Assembly: GCA_018055565.1 (NCBI GenBank)
Contig: JAGPHI010000020.1
Span: forward strand, 1 to 8,791
Source: Oscillospiraceae bacterium
Lineage (GTDB): Bacteria; Bacillota; Clostridia; Oscillospirales; Ruminococcaceae
DNA length: 8,791 nt
Reading direction: 5' to 3'
How positions within the stretch are numbered: the first letter of the stretch is position 1; each line of letters opens with the position of its first letter. The position numbers and the translations under genes are program-made. The notes beneath the pieces were generated by a model. The model worked only from the letters and a program-made list of their open reading frames with translations. It searched no databases and had not been told where the DNA came from. This document shows, piece after piece, positions 1-6,739 of the stretch.

Positions 1-305
1 TTTTCAGAAGCCTGCGGAATGGCGGTGTACACGATTTCTACATTGGTTAATTCTTTTACCTTTTGCGCAAACCATTTGGCAGAAAGGTCGTCAAACGAGC
101 TGGTGACAACCCATTCAATTTTGGTGGGTGTGTCGGTTAAAGGCAAAGTAAGGCCGCCGAGGCGCGGATCGGCTGCGGGCGCGGGGGCAGAAGATGCAGG
201 GGTGGATGCAGGCGCAGAGCTAGGCGCCGACGCGGGCTTGCCGCACGATGCCACGGAAAGCACCATCGCTGCGCAAAGAAGGATTGACAGAGTTTTCTTA
301 AACAT
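1..305 (-). CDS. ABC transporter sugar-binding lipoprotein, N-terminal part (truncated by window edge)
   Basis: About 101 residues of the N-terminus are visible; the rest lies beyond position 1. The protein starts MFKKTLSILLCAAMVLSVASC: a charged n-region, a hydrophobic core and a lipobox-like VASC with Cys21 as the lipidation site. A low-complexity Ala/Pro/Ser linker follows (about residues 24-45), then the start of a globular domain (LTLPLTDTPTKIEWVV) resembling extracellular solute-binding proteins of the LplA type. An AAAAGGCGG ribosome binding site (314-322) sits 8 bases before the ATG. It follows two CUT1 permease genes on the same strand after a 100-bp gap, so it is most likely the substrate receptor of that importer, anchored on the outer face of the membrane. 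The family call rests on the lipoprotein signal and the context; the ligand is unknown. Confidence 0.85.
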   Translation of the reverse strand, partial: MFKKTLSILLCAAMVLSVASCGKPASAPSSAPASTPASSAPAPAADPRLGGLTLPLTDTPTKIEWVVTSSFDDLSAKWFAQKVKELTNVEIVYTAIPQASE

Positions 306-405
306 GAAATTTACCGCCTTTTCTTTTTTAGTTTATTGCTTTGCGTAGAAACTTATTTTTAATGCGCACGGTGCAAACACGCGCCATGCGTCAAAAATAC
401 GGAGT

Positions 406-1287
406 TTACCCTTTTACTGCGCCAACCATTACGCCCTTTGCAAAGTATTTTTGCGCCAAAGGATAGGCAATCAGCATGGGGATGATGGATACAAAAATGG
501 TTGCGTTTTTCAGTGCCACTGGGGTTAATGTGCCAATATCTACGATGCTGTTGCTATTGGTTTGCAGCGTAGCGGTGAGCATATCGCGCAGCACCACCTG
601 CAAGGGATATTTTTCGGCAGAGCTAAGGTAGATGGACGGGATAAAAAAGTCGTTCCAATGGCCCATAAAGAAGTAAAGCGCAATGGAAGAAATGGCCGCC
701 TTTGCATTGGGCAGGTAAACGCGCGTTAAAATGGTAAACTCATCTGCGCCGTCCATAACCGATGCCTCGTGCAATTCTTCGGGGATGGCTTCAAAGGCAT
801 TGCGCATAACAAGCAGGTAAAACGTCCAGATTACCGTGGGGAAAATGAGGCTCCACATGGTGTCCAAAAGCCCAAGCGAGCTGACCAAAAGAAATTTCGG
901 AATCATGCCGCCGCTGAAATACAGCGTGATGATCATAAAAACCGTAATTTGCTTGCGGCCAAGCAGGTTTTTGCGCGATAAGGGATATGCTGTGATAACC
1001 GTGAACAGCAGGTTAAACACCACGCCCACCGCTGTGTATATAATGGTGTTTAAATAAGCGCGCGGGATTTTGGGGCTGGAAAGGATTTCTTTATATGCGT
1101 CCAAATTAAAGCCCTTTGGGAAAATAGACACCTCGTTTGCCAAGATAAAGCTGCTGTCGCTGAACGAAAGCGCACAGACATTGAGCACAGGTACCAACGT
1201 GATAACTAGGATAATCACCATAAGCGCGTTGATGATGTAATCAAAGGGCTCATATTTATCAAGCGCATTTTTTTTGTTGCGTTTCAT
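406..1287 (-). CDS. Carbohydrate ABC transporter permease (CUT1, YtcP/LplC type)
   Basis: An integral membrane protein of 293 residues, the usual length for this family, with about six hydrophobic segments (the first at about residues 18-40). The cytoplasmic EAA loop that docks on the ATPase is clear at about residues 170-192 (EELHEASVMDGADEFTILTRVYLP, shown here in its two halves: EELHEASVMDGA and DEFTILTRVYLP). The C-terminus, QKYFAKGVMVGAVKG, is typical of MalG-like subunits of the LplC/YtcP group. An AAAGGA site lies about 13 bases before the ATG. The gene is 40 bp downstream of the partner permease and 100 bp upstream of the lipoprotein gene. With them it would form a sugar or oligosaccharide importer. 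No ATPase gene is present in the window; such systems often share a general MsmX-type ATPase encoded elsewhere (family knowledge). Substrate not determinable. Confidence 0.93.
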   Translation of the reverse strand: MKRNKKNALDKYEPFDYIINALMVIILVITLVPVLNVCALSFSDSSFILANEVSIFPKGFNLDAYKEILSSPKIPRAYLNTIIYTAVGVVFNLLFTVITAYPLSRKNLLGRKQITVFMIITLYFSGGMIPKFLLVSSLGLLDTMWSLIFPTVIWTFYLLVMRNAFEAIPEELHEASVMDGADEFTILTRVYLPNAKAAISSIALYFFMGHWNDFFIPSIYLSSAEKYPLQVVLRDMLTATLQTNSNSIVDIGTLTPVALKNATIFVSIIPMLIAYPLAQKYFAKGVMVGAVKG

Positions 1288-1327
1288 CTAAAATAACCAG
1301 TCCTTTCTCGGAAAAATACCGTGCGCT

Positions 1328-2281
1328 TTACCACAAGCTGTTTTGCGAAAGCTTTTTGCTGACGGTGTTTGCCACGATAACAATCGTAAGCGCAGCCAGC
1401 GATTCAAAAATGCCTACCGCAGAAGCGTAGCTGTAATTTTGTTGCATAATGCCTTGTCGATACACAAATGTGGCAAAAATGTCTGCTACCTCGTAGGTGG
1501 CCGGATTGTACAGCAGCAGCACCTTTTCGTAGCCTACGCGCAGGATATCGCCGGAACGTATGATAAACATGGTGGCAACCGTGGGCAAAATGCCGGGCAG
1601 CGTTACATACCAAATGCTTTTGATTCTGCTGCATCCGTCCATTTTGGCGGCTTCGTATAATTGCGGGTCAATACCGCTGAGAGCCGCTACATAAATGATG
1701 GCGTTAAAGCCCGTTTGCTTCCATATTTCGCTGATGATGTAAATGGGGCGAAACCATTGCGGGTCTGTAACATAATAATGCGGCGGAATGCCGAACAGCG
1801 AAAGAATCTGGGTAAGGATGCCGTTTTGCGGCGAAAGCATATCAATGACCATGCTGCACACCACTACCACAGACAAAAACGACGGCAGATAGCTAATGGT
1901 TTGCGAAATCGAACGAAATTTTGCGCTTTTTAGCTCGTTTATCAAAAGCGCAAAAATGATGGGAAACGGAAAGCTAAATAAAAGTGTGAAAAACCCAAGT
2001 AAAATGGTGTTTTTGAACAGCAATAAAAAGTCCGGCGATGAGAAAAACCGCGTAAAATGTTCAAAGCCAACCCACGGGCTATCCCAAATACCTGTCCACA
2101 GGCCATAATCTTTAAATGCAATTACCAGCCCGCCCATCGGCACATAATGGAAAATAATATAGAATAAAAGCCCCGGCAGCAGCAAAAGAAACAATTGCTT
2201 TTGCTGTAAAAAACGTTGCCACAGCGAGAGCTTCGGCGTGGTGTACTGCATCGCGGCGTGCTTTGCCATTGTTTTAGTCAT
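1328..2281 (-). CDS. Carbohydrate ABC transporter permease (CUT1, LplB type)
   Basis: A membrane protein of 317 residues, the MalF-like partner of the downstream permease. A hydrophobic first segment (about residues 29-46) runs into HYVPMGGLVIAFKDY, characteristic of LplB-like permeases. The EAA loop is at about residues 207-229 and contains LYEAAKMDG and WYVTLPG. The C-terminus ends KKLSQNSLW, also typical of the group. A GAAAGGAGC ribosome binding site (AAAGGA at 2291-2296) is spaced 9 bases from the ATG at 2281, which supports this start. The gene begins 23 bp after the stop of the upstream oxidoreductase gene and is followed after 40 bp by the second permease, so it belongs to the same transcript. 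It moves an unidentified sugar or glycoside across the cytoplasmic membrane. Confidence 0.93.
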   Translation of the reverse strand: MTKTMAKHAAMQYTTPKLSLWQRFLQQKQLFLLLLPGLLFYIIFHYVPMGGLVIAFKDYGLWTGIWDSPWVGFEHFTRFFSSPDFLLLFKNTILLGFFTLLFSFPFPIIFALLINELKSAKFRSISQTISYLPSFLSVVVVCSMVIDMLSPQNGILTQILSLFGIPPHYYVTDPQWFRPIYIISEIWKQTGFNAIIYVAALSGIDPQLYEAAKMDGCSRIKSIWYVTLPGILPTVATMFIIRSGDILRVGYEKVLLLYNPATYEVADIFATFVYRQGIMQQNYSYASAVGIFESLAALTIVIVANTVSKKLSQNSLW

Positions 2282-2304
2282 CCGTGTTGCTCCTTTCGGT
2301 AAAA

Positions 2305-3183
2305 TCAGTCAATCGCAATTTCCTCTTTGGTGCGCATGGACTGTACGATTGCGCCGATTACTGTGGTGTGGCGCGTCAGCTGGTCGTAGCTGACGGGCAT
2401 GATGCCCTCGCGCAGCATCTGTGCGAAACGGGCAACCTCGTGGGCATAGATTTGCGAAATATCAATGGCGCGGCAATAGTTATGTTCCTTGCCCACAATG
2501 ATGCAATTGGTGTCGCTAGTGTCTTTGGTAAAGCTCATGGTGACGTCAAAATCATCATAGCGAGCCACCACCGTTACACAGCTTTCGCGCTCAAATGCAC
2601 GCACGGCGCGCATGTCGTAGCCAAAAATGGTGAGCACCATTTCGGTAAGATGCGGCGAATAGAAATAAAATCCGTCGTAAATGCTGTTTTTATCTGCCGC
2701 AAAATTGATCCAGCCGGTTAACAGCTTATCCTCGCTGCGCAGCGTTTGCGCGCGGTTTTGCAGTGTAAGCACATCGTAAGCGTATTTGCAGCCGGAGCCG
2801 CCGGTAAGCAAGGCACCATGCTGTTTTGCAGCGCTCACCAGCGCCGCGGCCTCGGCTGTGTCGCAGGTGAAGGGTTTATCGATAAAAACCGGCATGCCCT
2901 TTTCTACAAAGGGCATCGCGTAGCCGCAATGCAGCGAGCCTTTGCGGCACGTTACCATCATCGCGTCCACCTTGCCAAAAAACGCTTCGGGGGATGGGGC
3001 AATAAAGTCTACCTTTGCCTCGTCCATAATTTGCTTTTCTGAATCCTTGTCGGGGCCGTATACGCCCACCACGCGCATGTCGGGATAGAGATATTCTCCG
3101 GTGCGTGGGTCGGGCAAATTGATTAATTTAGCAAATGCCAATGCATGAGAGTTTTCGGTGCCGATAATTCCAATGCGATGCAT
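2305..3183 (-). CDS. Gfo/Idh/MocA-family NAD(P)-dependent oxidoreductase (first of two in the operon)
   Basis: 292 residues from the chosen ATG. The N-terminus MHRIGIIGTENSHALAFA is a Rossmann first strand and nucleotide-binding loop, in the GTENSH variant of the family. Strand VDAMMVTCRKGSLH (about 72-85) and VFIDKPF (99-105) follow, with Lys103 in the position of the catalytic EKP lysine. His178 in FYSPHLTEMVL is a candidate catalytic histidine. The protein is shorter than many relatives (330-390 residues). The frame is open to 3333, but the long form adds about 50 unusual Cys-rich residues before the Rossmann strand. The start at 3183 has AAAGGA (3195-3200) 11 bases upstream and is preferred; an in-frame ATG at 3216 is the alternative. 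The protein probably oxidises or reduces a hydroxyl of a sugar or inositol-like compound in the cytoplasm. The substrate is unknown. Confidence 0.85.
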   Translation of the reverse strand: MHRIGIIGTENSHALAFAKLINLPDPRTGEYLYPDMRVVGVYGPDKDSEKQIMDEAKVDFIAPSPEAFFGKVDAMMVTCRKGSLHCGYAMPFVEKGMPVFIDKPFTCDTAEAAALVSAAKQHGALLTGGSGCKYAYDVLTLQNRAQTLRSEDKLLTGWINFAADKNSIYDGFYFYSPHLTEMVLTIFGYDMRAVRAFERESCVTVVARYDDFDVTMSFTKDTSDTNCIIVGKEHNYCRAIDISQIYAHEVARFAQMLREGIMPVSYDQLTRHTTVIGAIVQSMRTKEEIAID

Positions 3184-3342
3184 AATAGAAACATTCCTTT
3201 CACGTTGGGAGGCCATGATACGGCGCTCCGCTGGATTTACGCCGGCCGATTGCTTGATGCAAGGCCGCAAAACGCGGCAAAGCATTTGTTTTTTGCACAA
3301 TGCAAAAGCGCATGCGGCGCAGCAAAAGCGCAAAATAGGCTT
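3184..3342 (-). other. 159-bp gap inside the leftward operon
   Basis: This is the largest gap between the six complete genes of the leftward operon. It holds the ribosome binding site of the downstream oxidoreductase (AAAGGA, 3195-3200). Two copies of the direct repeat GCAAAAGCGC occur at 3302-3311 and 3322-3331. There is a short potential stem GCCGC/GCGGC with loop GTTTT. I see no convincing promoter, no terminator with a U-tract and no separate gene. An RNA processing site or weak internal control is possible but unsupported. Confidence 0.4.
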
Positions 3343-4416
3343 TTACGCGTTTTCTTTTGGCAGCGGGTTTTGCCGATGGCATTCTTCCATCACGGCGATT
3401 TGCATGCGCACTTGCTCGGGCGTTACCACCAGCGGCGTGCCGTTTACAAGATGTGCATACACCGTGTCGTAAAAACGGCGCACGGCATACGTAAATGTGC
3501 GCGGCTCGGGCACTGTCCATTGCTGCTGTGTCCAAATTAAGCTTTCGCCGCAATACATCGGCAAGCCCTGTGCGTCCATAAGCGGTGTTTTCACAAGGTG
3601 CTGCTCTGGCGCTTCGTATTCGCTGTAATAGCGCCATTTGATATCCGTCATATCGCCCACAAGGCCACCGCGTGTGCCCTGAATTTTATATGTATACGTG
3701 GGATATGCATCGCAGGAGGATATCTCGATATCCACAAGCGGTTTTTCGGGCTGGGTGAGAATCAGCTTCACATAGTCTTCGGCATCGCCAAAGGTGTTTG
3801 CGCGATCCATGCGGCAAAGCACCTGCGGCATTTTGTCGTAACAATCCAGCAAGTTCAGTGCTTGATCCACCGGATGCGGGCCTGTGTTGTACAAGCTGCC
3901 TGCGTTAAATTCCTGGCAGCACTGCCAATCCCAGCGGCGGGCATAGCCGTTAAACGCAATGCTGATTTGCACGATGCGCCCAAGCTCGCCCGAATTGATA
4001 ACCTGCTTTACCTTTTCAAAATACGGTGCAAAGCGCGACTGCTGGAAGATGGCCAGCATGCGATTGTTTTTTTGTGCGGCGGCCACCATTTCGTCCACAT
4101 CGGCCGCAATTTTACCACAGGGCTTTTCCACCAGTACATTAAAGCCGTGGTTTAAAAGGTCGATCGTGATATCCTTATGTTGATGGCTGGTGGAGGCGTT
4201 TACCACAAAGTCAATATCCTTGCGCGCAAACAAATCCTCATAGCGTGCATAGCTTTGGCAGCCGGGAAATTCGGTTTCGGCTCTTGCGCGGCGGTCGGCC
4301 AGTGCATCTACCACCGCAACTACCCGAAAGCGTGCAGTATCTGTTAAAAGATGCTTGCCGTGAATATCGCGTCCGCTGCGTCCCTGCCCGATGATTGCCA
4401 AATTTAACTGCTTCAT
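3343..4416 (-). CDS. Gfo/Idh/MocA-family NAD(P)-dependent oxidoreductase (second of two in the operon)
   Basis: 357 residues, a normal length for the family. The N-terminus LNLAIIGQGRSGRDIHG carries a GxGxxG dinucleotide-binding loop (residues 10-15), and VVAVVDA is the second strand ending in an Asp typical of NAD preference. VLVEKPCGK (95-102) gives the conserved lysine Lys98. SLYNTGPHPVDQALNLLD (174-191) is the substrate-binding/catalytic helix with His181; Asn177 stands where many members have Asp. The start at 4416 is chosen because it forms an ATGA overlap with the stop of the upstream TIM-barrel gene and fits the Rossmann strand; in-frame ATGs at 4431 and 4464 would add tails of 5 and 16 residues. 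The enzyme likely oxidises a sugar hydroxyl, perhaps at C3, alongside the neighbouring isomerase. The exact reaction is inference. Confidence 0.9.
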   Translation of the reverse strand: MKQLNLAIIGQGRSGRDIHGKHLLTDTARFRVVAVVDALADRRARAETEFPGCQSYARYEDLFARKDIDFVVNASTSHQHKDITIDLLNHGFNVLVEKPCGKIAADVDEMVAAAQKNNRMLAIFQQSRFAPYFEKVKQVINSGELGRIVQISIAFNGYARRWDWQCCQEFNAGSLYNTGPHPVDQALNLLDCYDKMPQVLCRMDRANTFGDAEDYVKLILTQPEKPLVDIEISSCDAYPTYTYKIQGTRGGLVGDMTDIKWRYYSEYEAPEQHLVKTPLMDAQGLPMYCGESLIWTQQQWTVPEPRTFTYAVRRFYDTVYAHLVNGTPLVVTPEQVRMQIAVMEECHRQNPLPKENA

Positions 4417-5288
4417 GCGTTTAATCCCCATTCCTTTAACTTTGTTTGTAATGCCTGTAAGCATTCGCGCGTTGGCGCATAGCCATCTTGCGAAAAGGCA
4501 GAGCCGCCCGGGCGCTCTAGGCTTTCTTTTGATAATACGCTGCTGTGGCGATAATGTGTTTCTACGGCAAGATATCCCGTATAGCCATCTGCCGCAAGCG
4601 CCGTAAGCTGCCCTTTAAAATCCACAAGGCCGCCGCCAAACACACAGCCAACAGGCAAGCCGTTTTCATCCAAAACCGCATCTTTTAAATGCACATGAAA
4701 CAGATTGTTTTTAATCATTTCATACCCATTCGGATACGGGATTTCGGCGTCGGGCGAATAGATATTGTTGCCCGGGTCCCATAAAGCGCCCACCTGTGCG
4801 CAGCCGATGCTGTCCAGCACTTTTTTTAGCTCGTGCGCCCCGCGTGTATAGACGCTTGGGTCTGATTCCAGTGCCAAACGCATGCCCGCGTTTTTCACTT
4901 TGCGTATTGGCTCTTGATAACGCTCGGCAATCAGCGCAAGCGCATCGTCTAGCGGGCCCTCTTTCCAAAAAGCAAACGAACGGATGGTATCGGTGCCAAG
5001 CTTATCCGCTAGGCGAATGCAATTGTCCAGCCCTTTGCTGTGCAGCGCCAGCTCGTCGGTATTATGGATGCCGCATTTGAACACCGGCGCGCTGATGGCG
5101 CTTACCGCAAGCCCCGCTGCGCGGATTTTGGCCGCCATATTGCCCATATCCTCGGCGCTGAAATCAAAGGGGCCTTTGTCGTAAGCCGTGCGCAATTCAA
5201 TGGCATCCAGCCCGTATTCCTTTGCCAATTGCAACGCGATGTCTAAATCCTGCGAAATTTCGTCTGTGATAACGCTTAAACGGAACAT
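4413..5288 (-). CDS. Sugar phosphate isomerase/epimerase-like TIM-barrel protein (AP endonuclease 2 fold)
   Basis: 291 residues, full length for the xylose isomerase-like TIM-barrel family. It starts MFRLSVITDEISQDL with the first barrel strand, followed by DAIELRTAY (28-36). Four residues fit the usual metal site: Glu141 in LALESD, Asp171 in ALWDPGN, His198 or His200 in FHVHLKD, and Glu243 in AVETHY. This argues for an intact metal-dependent enzyme. Members include epimerases, isomerases, dehydratases and 3-keto-glycoside lyases that work with Gfo/Idh/MocA oxidoreductases (family knowledge). The start codon lies within the end of the NagB-like gene (13-bp overlap), and the stop overlaps the next start as ATGA, so expression is probably coupled to both neighbours. 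The fold is secure; the reaction is not. Confidence 0.9.
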   Translation of the reverse strand: MFRLSVITDEISQDLDIALQLAKEYGLDAIELRTAYDKGPFDFSAEDMGNMAAKIRAAGLAVSAISAPVFKCGIHNTDELALHSKGLDNCIRLADKLGTDTIRSFAFWKEGPLDDALALIAERYQEPIRKVKNAGMRLALESDPSVYTRGAHELKKVLDSIGCAQVGALWDPGNNIYSPDAEIPYPNGYEMIKNNLFHVHLKDAVLDENGLPVGCVFGGGLVDFKGQLTALAADGYTGYLAVETHYRHSSVLSKESLERPGGSAFSQDGYAPTRECLQALQTKLKEWGLNA

Positions 5289-6067
5289 TGCGCTGCCTCC
5301 GTGTCAAAAATGTGGCTGCCGCTGTCGGTGTCGAGATATAAGGTGACGTCTGCGCCCATTTTGATGGCAGATGCGGGGCAGCTTTCAGCAATGGGCCCGT
5401 AAACCGTGGTGTACACCGCTTGCGCCTTATTGTGCGAGGGCACAATGCAAAAATGATGCGCCGCCGACATAAGCGCCGGAATGGTCAGCGTGATGGCCTT
5501 TTGCGGCACATCTGCCAGCGTGGCAAAGCAGCCGTCGTTCACCTGCTGCTGCCTGCACACTTCGTCAAGCGTAACCACCTTTACCAGCTTGTCATCATGA
5601 AAGCATGCCACATGCGGATCATTAAAGGCAATGTGGCCGTTTTCGCCAATGCCCATGCACACAATGTCTGGTGGGTTTTCACGCAAAAGTGTTGCATAGC
5701 GCTCGCACTCGGCTTCGGGGTTTTGCGCCGAGTAATCAATATAGTGCACAGCGGCAAATGGCACGCGCGAAAACAAATGCTCGTAAAGATAATTGCCAAA
5801 GCGCTGTGGCGCTTGCTTTGAAAGGCCTATGTATTCATCCATATGAAACGCGTTGATGCGTGAAAAATCGATGGTATTATCACAGACCAATGCGTCTAAA
5901 AATTCGTTTTGCGAGGGCGCTGCGGCAAAAATCATGTTAATGGTGGGCTTTTGCTCTAGCAAGCTTGCGATGGCGCGCGACACATCCGCCGCGGCATCCT
6001 GCCCCATTGCCACTCTGTGTGGCAGCTTGTGAATGCGAAAGCTTTTCTTTTGTAAACTGTTATTCAT
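5276..6067 (-). CDS. NagB-like glucosamine-6-phosphate deaminase/isomerase family protein
   Basis: 263 residues from the ATG at 6067, close to NagB (about 240-270). The active-site regions are recognisable: FHMDEYIGL (75-82) with Asp77, and GIGENGHIAFNDP (139-151) with His145. Where E. coli NagB has Asp141 and Glu148 this protein has Asn143 and Asp150. The phosphate-loop region reads AAAPSQNEF (48-56) instead of the TGSTPLG type of true NagB, so it is a divergent subfamily and the deaminase name is provisional. It could act on another sugar 6-phosphate. AAAGGA (6080-6085) is 12 bases before ATG 6067. The ATG at 6079 touches the Shine-Dalgarno site and is unlikely. This is the first gene of the leftward operon, with about 78 nt of leader after the predicted start site. 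No sugar kinase or NagA is in the window to supply its substrate. Confidence 0.85.
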   Translation of the reverse strand: MNNSLQKKSFRIHKLPHRVAMGQDAAADVSRAIASLLEQKPTINMIFAAAPSQNEFLDALVCDNTIDFSRINAFHMDEYIGLSKQAPQRFGNYLYEHLFSRVPFAAVHYIDYSAQNPEAECERYATLLRENPPDIVCMGIGENGHIAFNDPHVACFHDDKLVKVVTLDEVCRQQQVNDGCFATLADVPQKAITLTIPALMSAAHHFCIVPSHNKAQAVYTTVYGPIAESCPASAIKMGADVTLYLDTDSGSHIFDTEAAQCSV

Positions 6068-6135
6068 TGATATGAACATTCCTTTCTGGGGAATCGAAGC
6101 GGCTTTTCAATCGCGCAGATTGGTTTGCGGGATAA

Positions 6136-6149
6136 AGTAACCGTTTACT
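6136..6149. promoter_or_regulatory. LacI-family-like operator at the leftward promoter
   Basis: AGTAACCGTTTACT is an inverted repeat (AGTAA/TTACT) around a central CG, with a single mismatched pair. This is the shape of LacI/GalR-family operators. It lies 2 bp downstream of the leftward -10 box and covers the predicted transcription start, a position suited to repression. The same sequence with one changed base occurs at the rightward promoter. It is not a good CcpA cre site because the outer TG...CA is replaced by AG...CT. Confidence 0.75.
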
Positions 6150-6151
6150 AT

Positions 6152-6180
6152 ATGATAAAGCATCGTTTTGCGTCTGTCAA
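6152..6180 (-). promoter_or_regulatory. Sigma-A promoter of the leftward operon
   Basis: Read on the minus strand, a perfect TTGACA -35 box (6175-6180) is followed by a 17-bp spacer and a TATCAT -10 box (6152-6157). The predicted start of transcription is near 6145, inside the operator, giving a leader of about 78 nt before the ATG at 6067. It would drive the NagB-like gene, the isomerase, both oxidoreductases and the transporter. Confidence 0.8.
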
Positions 6181-6412
6181 TAGATTTTGCAATTATTTGC
6201 GATATAAAACGCTAATATTTTTAGCCATTATTTGGTGGTTTTGCATAGTTTTAAAAATAAATTGTAGCAATACATCTATTATAAATAGTATTATTACTGT
6301 AATATTTACCGCATTTCCGCAAAATAAAAGAAATGTTTTGCCTGTTTCCACGCAAAACGTGCAAAAAGTGCTAAACTTATACGAAAAACAAGGAAAAGCT
6401 TTCAGTGCACCG
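6181..6412. other. AT-rich intergenic stretch between leftward promoter and repeat array
   Basis: About 230 bp, clearly richer in A and T than the neighbouring genes. A frame on each strand is open across it, but both frames overlap a promoter, lack a convincing ribosome binding site and resemble no family I recognise. I see no gene, RNA or terminator here. Confidence 0.5.
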
Positions 6413-6600
6413 CAAACACTTGTAGGAAAGCCTTTCACAAAAGTACACGTTGCAAAGGCTTGCAGGAAAGCCTTTCGCAAAAAAAGCGCCCCAAAGGCTT
6501 GCAGGAATGCATTTTGTAAAAAAACGCGCCCAAAGGCTTGCAGGAAAGCCTTTCGCAAAAGAATACGCTGCAAAGGCTTGCAGGAAAGCCTTTCAAAACG
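6413..6600. repeat. Tandem array of five palindromic 30-bp repeats
   Basis: Five units begin at 6413, 6453, 6492, 6531 and 6571, a period of 39-40 bp. Each has about 30 conserved bases and a 9-10 bp variable linker. The core is a hairpin: arm AAAGGCTT, loop GCAGGA, arm AAGCCTTT, usually followed by CGCAAAA. Units 1, 3 and 4 (from 6453, 6531, 6571) have perfect 8-bp stems. Unit 0 is mutated in its left arm (AAACACTT) and unit 2 in its right arm (ATGCATTT), with no compensating change on the other side. The linkers are too short for a CRISPR array. The array may be a regulatory or structural element, or a dispersed extragenic palindrome family; its role is unknown. Confidence 0.85.
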
Positions 6601-6707
6601 CTTATGAAACAAACGCGCGCAAAAAGCCGCGAAAAAGACGATTTGCCAAAATTTGCTGATATATATTATAAGAATTGCTACATTTGTTTTGATATTTGTT
6701 TTTTCTA

Positions 6708-6736
6708 TTGACATTGCGACAGCAATTTATTATTAT
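6708..6736 (+). promoter_or_regulatory. Sigma-A promoter of the rightward operon
   Basis: A perfect TTGACA -35 box (6708-6713), a 17-bp spacer and a TATTAT -10 box (6731-6736). Transcription should start near 6743, inside the operator that follows, with a leader of about 37 nt. The sequence around the -35 box, TCTATTGACA, is the same as at the leftward promoter, which suggests the two promoters are related by duplication or kept alike by selection. Confidence 0.8.
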
Positions 6737-6739
6737 TTT

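Noticed and set aside
19..348. Plus-strand open frame opposite the lipoprotein gene
   Set aside because: It is the shadow of the Ala/Pro-rich signal and linker region on the other strand; the minus strand has the lipoprotein signal, ribosome binding site and operon context.
306..405. Terminator or attenuator hairpin before the lipoprotein gene
   Set aside because: An imperfect GCGC-based stem can be drawn in the gap, but it has a bulge and no clear U-tract, so it is not supported.
3184..3333. N-terminal extension of the shorter Gfo/Idh/MocA protein
   Set aside because: The frame is open, but the Rossmann fold starts exactly at the ATG at 3183, which has an AAAGGA site; the extra 50 residues are Cys/Arg-rich and look non-coding.
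6136..6149. CcpA cre site
   Set aside because: The centre resembles cre, but the conserved outer TG...CA is AG...CT in both copies; a dedicated LacI-family regulator fits better.
6413..6600. CRISPR array
   Set aside because: Repeats of 30 bp fit, but the linkers are only 9-10 bp, too short for spacers, and no cas genes are present.
6125..6607. Plus-strand open frame of 160 codons
   Set aside because: It begins within the leftward promoter-operator region, has no ribosome binding site, and half of it is the repeat array; composition is unlike the neighbouring genes.
6193..6714. Minus-strand open frame of 173 codons across the intergenic region
   Set aside because: It runs through the repeat array and overlaps the rightward promoter -35 box, has no convincing ribosome binding site, and shows only repetitive Phe/Leu/Ala-rich sequence from the array.
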